This document shows positions 59,091-64,000 of a stretch of DNA of 64,000 nt, in pieces. A program made the translations under genes and the position numbers. Within the stretch, counting starts at the first letter, position 1. Each line of letters starts with the position of its first letter. Under the pieces are notes generated by a model. It saw only the letters and a program-made list of their open reading frames with translations. It was not told the origin of the DNA and searched no databases. This stretch comes from Amaurobius ferox (lineage: Eukaryota; Arthropoda; Arachnida; Araneae; Amaurobiidae), in contig OX578137.1 in the NCBI GenBank assembly GCA_951213105.1, positions 73,714,604-73,778,603 on the forward strand. Direction: 5' to 3'.

Positions 59091-61610
59091 TATCTTAAAT
59101 TTCTGTAAATAAAATTTGTAAAGTGCTTATTTCCTCTGGATTTACTAACTCCGATTCAAATAAAAACAAACAAGTAGTTACTTGCTTCTGAACAGTAAAA
59201 TATAAATGTGTCTAAATTATGACGCCTTATTATAATATGGCCGAAGGAGCAGCACACGGAGGTCGGGATATCTACTTAGGGATTAAGAAAAGTTCAGGAC
59301 CGACATCGGTTACTGAAAACCTCTGAGAAGTCTATTTCCTTAGAAAAGAGGTGGTTCTTACTTGGTAACCCTAAAAAAATGCGAACAAGTATGGAAAATA
59401 TAGACTAACGATTGTTAAAAATTTTAAATGAGCAGAAGCAAACGTATGATAGGTACAAATGTAGAGTAACTTGATAATTAACTTCAAGAAAAATATTATG
59501 ATATATGGGTCATACAAAGATTTGAGTCAGTCACCATAGCCATGTGGCTAAATTAGATCATACCTTTTATTAAGATTGAGCATCGATGCGATTAATGAGG
59601 TGGGGACTAAATGGTGATGAGTGAAAACGTCGACCAATAAATGAAATCTAACTATCAACGATATGACGTTGACAGCTATGACGTTTCGATAGCCGTTGAG
59701 GTCCAAAAAGTTCAGTGTTTACGTATGCTACCATCTGGTAAAACGAACAGTATATTTCAGTACACTTTATCAAGTTTAATTACTTATTTGCGTTATCTTT
59801 AAATAATGTGCTGGGAATATTTGTATCTATAAATAACATTTGTTAGTGTTTCATAATGAATGGTTAAATACCCATTTTAATAGTTGATTAATTTCACTCT
59901 CCTTGAGGGGTTTTGTGTAAAATTAGATTTTACATTTTGATCTTTGAGTCAAAAGTATCTATAGTAGGAAAATTTGTTATGTAAGGCCAAAGCTTGTAAG
60001 ATTAGGACAGGATTTACATGCTTTTCATGCTTTATTTGAAAAGTAATAATCTTCCGTGTAACAACAATATCTACCTGTGGCCTAATAGTATATTGTCTGG
60101 CTTGAATATATAAAGGAACTGAGTTTGACACTTTGGTACGCATGAAGAGCTTTGTGTGTGCATGTATGCCTATAGAGGCTGAATGCGTTTGAAATTGCTT
60201 CATCCAATTTAAAGAGTTCTCTTGCGCATGTAAATAACAGTGTCATTCATAATAGACATCTGTGGCCCCTACCCCGAATTTGAGGACACTTCTAGTGAAA
60301 GGAGTTGCCCAATCAGCCAACACACACGGGTGAATGTCACCTGAAATATATGGGGTTATTTATGCATAAGGTTCAACGACTCTGATCAGGGAGAAAGTGA
60401 AAGAGCGTAACCGAAAATGTAGCAAAAACTCCAAAAATCAGAATTTGGTGATATGCAAACCCCGGAGCAAACGAGATGGTCACATCACCAGACTGATTGT
60501 ATCTCAGTAAATTCAGATAACTCCTTGAATCACTGTCTTTCACAGCTCATTAAGTTCTAGATATGCTCGTTAAGTTCTAGATATGCGCGTTAACTTCAAG
60601 ATTCAGAGATACGTTCTAAAAAAATAATATAATTCAATTCCGAATTTAGAAATGCTAGACTCTCATGATGATAATATTAAGAATAATAGGGCAAGCATAG
60701 GCTTAAAACACAGTAATTGTTATAAGAGAGTACTTGAAATTGTATTCAATATGAATTTAGTTGCATATGTATATCAACCAACTTGTTTGCATTAAATAAT
60801 TGTAATTGTTATTTTTAAATTGTTTTAATTATTTCTTTATTTAGCCGCTTTCTAATGTTTCTAGCGAAGGCAAGTTAACCTGGGTTGCGTTCGATAATTT
60901 GAGCATGTGGCTTTATGCAATTACCAACCAACTTTAAGATAAATTACCTGAAACAATTCTAAAAGAGTTATTTAGTACTCTGTGTCAAATTAAGGTTTTT
61001 CTCACACCTGCATGCGTCTAAGATATGAAGAACTAAAGCAACTAGATAAATATAAGGATTTTAACTTTAAACGTTCAACTTAAAATGTCCCTTCAATCAT
61101 AAAAATATATCCTGTCATCAGCAGGTAAAATGACTGAAGAGTAACAGATGAAACATCGTTCAGGGTGGAATATGGGCTAAGGAATGTCTCATCAAATTAA
61201 AGAAATAGAACGGGAGAGGAGAAAATGGCAAATACTTCAGAGTTAATGGAATCTTTTCAGCTGTAAGATCTGGTTTTGACATTATTTCCGTGAAAATATA
61301 TTTTATCCTGATATAAAAAGTAGTTCCTCCGGAGATTAAGGCCTTCGTGTGAAAGTTCTGAGTGTAAGATAGTTAGTGTTATTTTACGCCTAAATAAGGT
61401 TGAGAAGAACTTATAGGAATAATATGATTTTGTAAATTGCAAAACACATTTTTCGAACGATATTTTTTATTACTTTTACTTAACAAACTGTAAAGATTTC
61501 ATACGTATAATTCAGAAACCCTCATTTATTCTATATTTCATTTCAATGTACTTATTATAAAATGTCATACAGAGGCTCTATATAATTTTCCAGTTCATCA
61601 ATTTGTATTT
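59091..61610. other. Spacer, no gene recognised
   Basis: GTTAAGTTCTAGATATGCNC is duplicated at 60551-60590. A minus-strand open frame at 59949-60203 shows no known motif. Nothing else stands out. Confidence 0.4.
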
Positions 61611-61614
61611 GCTC

Positions 61615-62200
61615 TACATATATAGTATTATGTATGAAGAAAATAGTATGATGGGGTCTAATATATGAATTTAAGTTTTCGGCAGATTTTTAAATTTAAA
61701 CTTTAAACTTGAAAATCCGTCTAAAACTCGAATATCTTAAACATTAATGTATCTATGAACTACAATGGAACGTGTTTATGAGTTACCTATATGTCTTACA
61801 TGTCTATGTGTATGTACGTATGTTTGTGTTTGTATGTGTACATTGCATACGTATGTTTATGCATATGTGTATGTATATGTGTATGAGTGTGCTTCTGTGA
61901 GACTGTGGATGCGATATTTCACATACGAATAGAGCTTTTCGTATAAAATTTGATGGTATTGATACAATTAGTAAATACTAATATCCTATTGATTTTTAAT
62001 GCGATCGAACGTTCGGAAGACTAGCAACTATCCTAAGGATTTTTTCTAAATATCTTATAAAACTGAATTTTTTATAATGTTAAATATATAAACATTTCAT
62101 GCGTAATTTATCTTTAAAAAATCAATTGCAGATCTTTCATAATTTTGTCATGAACCATTCTTGGTATATGGTATTTTTTATTAACTGTAATGGAATCAAG
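61615..62200 (+). repeat. HC repeat, copy 7 (diverged)
   Basis: A weak palindrome (TACATATATAG facing TTATGTATG) opens it. GAATTTAAGTTTTCGGCAGA, a GT/GTAT-rich tract (61797-61890), ACGAATAGAGCTTTTCGTAT, TGCGATCGAACGTTCGGAAG and TTCATGCGTAATTTATCTTT follow in the order seen in copy 2. The 3' hairpin end was not found. Confidence 0.65.
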
Positions 62201-63300
62201 GATAAAACGCCAAGCAAAAATATGTATCTGAACTGGGTCAAAATTACAAATAAAATCTCTAAAGATAAATAAACCAGGCTTCATAAAGAAAATTGTTCCA
62301 TGGTTTATTACAAACCATTAAAGTGGACGTCTTATCAAACAGTGGAACGAAATGCCCATTGAAAACAGTTTAGGATAAAGCAGTATATACTTTTTTCGTT
62401 TTTAGTATCACGAGCATATTCAGCTGATCTAATGCATATAATAAACAGTCCATTTAACATAACTGTTAATAAATCTAGATATTATATGTATTATGTAGAA
62501 AGTAACATTGTTAAGCCAAAATGTTTTAACCTGTTTCGCTGTGTAAATATTTCGATGAATAAGAATCTTAAATTTTGAGGGGTTGAGAATCACTATATAT
62601 ACATACGTAATTTGTGCAATCCAGTAATAAGTCGACTACACAAATGCGCAATACGTTATCCGCATAATCCTAAATTGTAAAAAAGTATTATTTATATTTC
62701 ATGTTTTTAGTTTCTTCAAAATATAACTTCAAGTTTTCGAATATTTCAGACTAAATCGAATTCTGCCACAAATACTTATATTTATTACAAGGGATTTATT
62801 GGAACGCATTCAGAATCGTTGGAGGTTATGCTGTAAATGTTCTCCGCATGAAAAATATAGATAGTTATACATAATATCACTCTAAGATTGTATTTTGAAT
62901 AAAATATTTTAGATTTAAGATCACTTTATTCTATGACGTTTTCCTAAAATACTTTGATGAGAGCACATAAAAATAGCATAAATAAAATATTTATCCTTTT
63001 TATGTCTTTTATGAATTCTAGGTTTTCAGAATCTTAAAATATCAATCTATAAGACTGATTTTGATTTTGTCTTTTTCTATTATATACAGATAGGATAAAG
63101 CAAATTACATTTCAATGTCCACCTTGACATGTATTGTACAATGATCACACTCTTCTCTATAGAATTTTTATTATTTTCTATTTTCGAAATACACTGTTAA
63201 ATAGACCATTCAACAATTTTGAATTACGACTGTTTGCTGAAGTTATTTATTATAATGTTCAATACGTATCTGGTACAAGTATTAGCAATGAGTTTTGCAA
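62200..63300. other. AT-rich spacer, nothing recognised
   Basis: No gene, RNA or repeat was identified. Wording near 62215-62300 (GGGTCAAAATTACAAATAAA, CATAAAGAAAATTGTTCCAT) is loosely repeated at 63735-63810 (GGGATCAAAATTACAAATCG, CATAAAGGAAAATATTACGT), suggesting a worn dispersed repeat. Confidence 0.4.
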
Positions 63301-63304
63301 TAAG

Positions 63305-63426
63305 TAAGATTAAGGACACAATGTTAGACAGAAGGTCTTTTATTAAAATTTCTTATAAGATGTGCAGAGTATTAAAAATGCCAGAGCGATTTCGAGCGTT
63401 AATACGCTCTTCATCATTGGCTACAT
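63305..63426 (-). repeat. Single arm of the 50352 foldback, hammerhead-like core mutated
   Basis: TTAGACAGAAGGTCTTTTAT, TTCTTATAAGATGTGCAGAG and CCAGAGCGATTTCGAGCGTT plus AATACGCTCTTCATCATTGG match the foldback arm of 50352-50465 in order. On the minus strand the core reads ATGATGA, stem GAGCG/CGCTC, then CGAAA, so the essential first C is changed to A. There is no opposing arm here. Confidence 0.8.
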
Positions 63427-64000
63427 GGACAGCAAATATGGATGGCTCATATATAGACCAGTAACATAGCAAATTTGCCTAAATAAATATAAAATCAGTA
63501 AATAAACAGACTATTATCCAAGAAACATACACAGAAAATATAAAATATATTTTAAACGGGTTCAAAATGTAAGTGTATCACGAGAAAAGTACAATTGTAA
63601 AATAGTATCTTATTACAGGAAAAATACAAATTCGAAAGGACAGTCAAGCCGGATCTTTATGAGAATGACGTCAAAGATAACTATGAAGAGACTTGAATTG
63701 CATAGAGTCGCCAAACATAACTTAAAATTTGAACGGGATCAAAATTACAAATCGACGCACGGTACATATAAATAAAAAGGTATTCATAAAGGAAAATATT
63801 ACGTGGGTTATTACAACGTATTAAAAAGATAGTTTTTTTTTTCAAAAACGGGTAGTAAATTATCATTAACTACATATTAAGCAAGAGCCGTAGAAAGTTT
63901 ACCACTTTTGATATCACGAGCGTACTCTGTTAACGGATGCCAACATTGCGTTTGGTACTGCCAATATAAAATTTATTGTCACCATCGGGAGATAGCGGGG
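63427..64000. other. End of window; nothing recognised beyond a worn repeat
   Basis: Bases 63735-63810 loosely repeat 62235-62310. No gene is visible. Confidence 0.4.

Noticed and set aside
61797..61890. Telomere-like or regulatory GT/GTAT repeat
   Set aside because: The tract lies at the fixed position of the microsatellite within an HC repeat copy.

Overview
This 64 kb window is a gene-poor, AT-rich stretch of an animal nuclear genome, most likely an arthropod. I did not recognise a single host protein-coding gene. The animal assignment rests on three Tc1/mariner transposase relics, a pogo/Tigger element, non-LTR retrotransposon relics, two kinds of tRNA-derived SINE, a 5S rRNA sequence of metazoan type, Penelope-like reverse transcriptases of the Naiad kind, and very long (TA)n tracts. 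A chelicerate is possible because Naiads are known from spiders, but that is inference.

Layout. 0-8.9 kb: a 94-bp TA-flanked MITE, a Tc1 pseudogene, a class-II-tRNA SINE, a GC-rich island of unknown nature, a reverse copy of a hairpin-capped repeat family (called HC here), a foldback element, and the first copy of a 1.6 kb dispersed repeat (called LG). 8.9-12.2 kb: about 21 apparently identical copies of a 160-bp satellite, each with a duplicated hairpin module. 12.2-19 kb: a second SINE copy, two tRNA-like heads, and a dense cluster of GTCAC/TGACGTCA motifs. 19-23.8 kb: a three-level nest in which an LG repeat holds a full Tc1 element with terminal inverted repeats, and that holds an HC repeat. 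25.7-27.8 kb: another Tc1 element with both termini and a dead transposase. 29.2-30.9 kb: a Jockey-like LINE relic carrying a SINE fragment with a 14-bp target duplication. 37.6-38.1 kb: a diverged ~150-bp tandem repeat. 39.2-39.6 kb: a composite SINE with a complete 5S rRNA head joined to a tRNA-like segment, bounded by an 11-bp target duplication. 41.6-44.1 kb: a nearly intact Tigger element inserted in a (TA)n tract, with one nonsense codon. 44.4-49.6 kb: two diverged Naiad-type RT relics among (TA)n tracts, one of them interrupted by a SINE. 50.4 kb and 63.3 kb: a foldback and a single arm whose sequence contains a hammerhead-ribozyme-like core. 53-59 kb: four HC copies, one split by a shortened LINE with a 12-bp target duplication and by a 42-bp SINE-end insertion.

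Nothing here acts as an operon or pathway. The biology is layered transposition, and the target-site duplications and nesting let the order of events be read. The most unusual items are the mobilised 5S-tRNA chimeric SINE, the hammerhead-like foldback, the HC repeat family with a palindromic 5' cap and a 3' hairpin, and the perfectly homogeneous 160-bp satellite. All element names beyond superfamily are my working labels. Without tools, no alignments or database searches were run.
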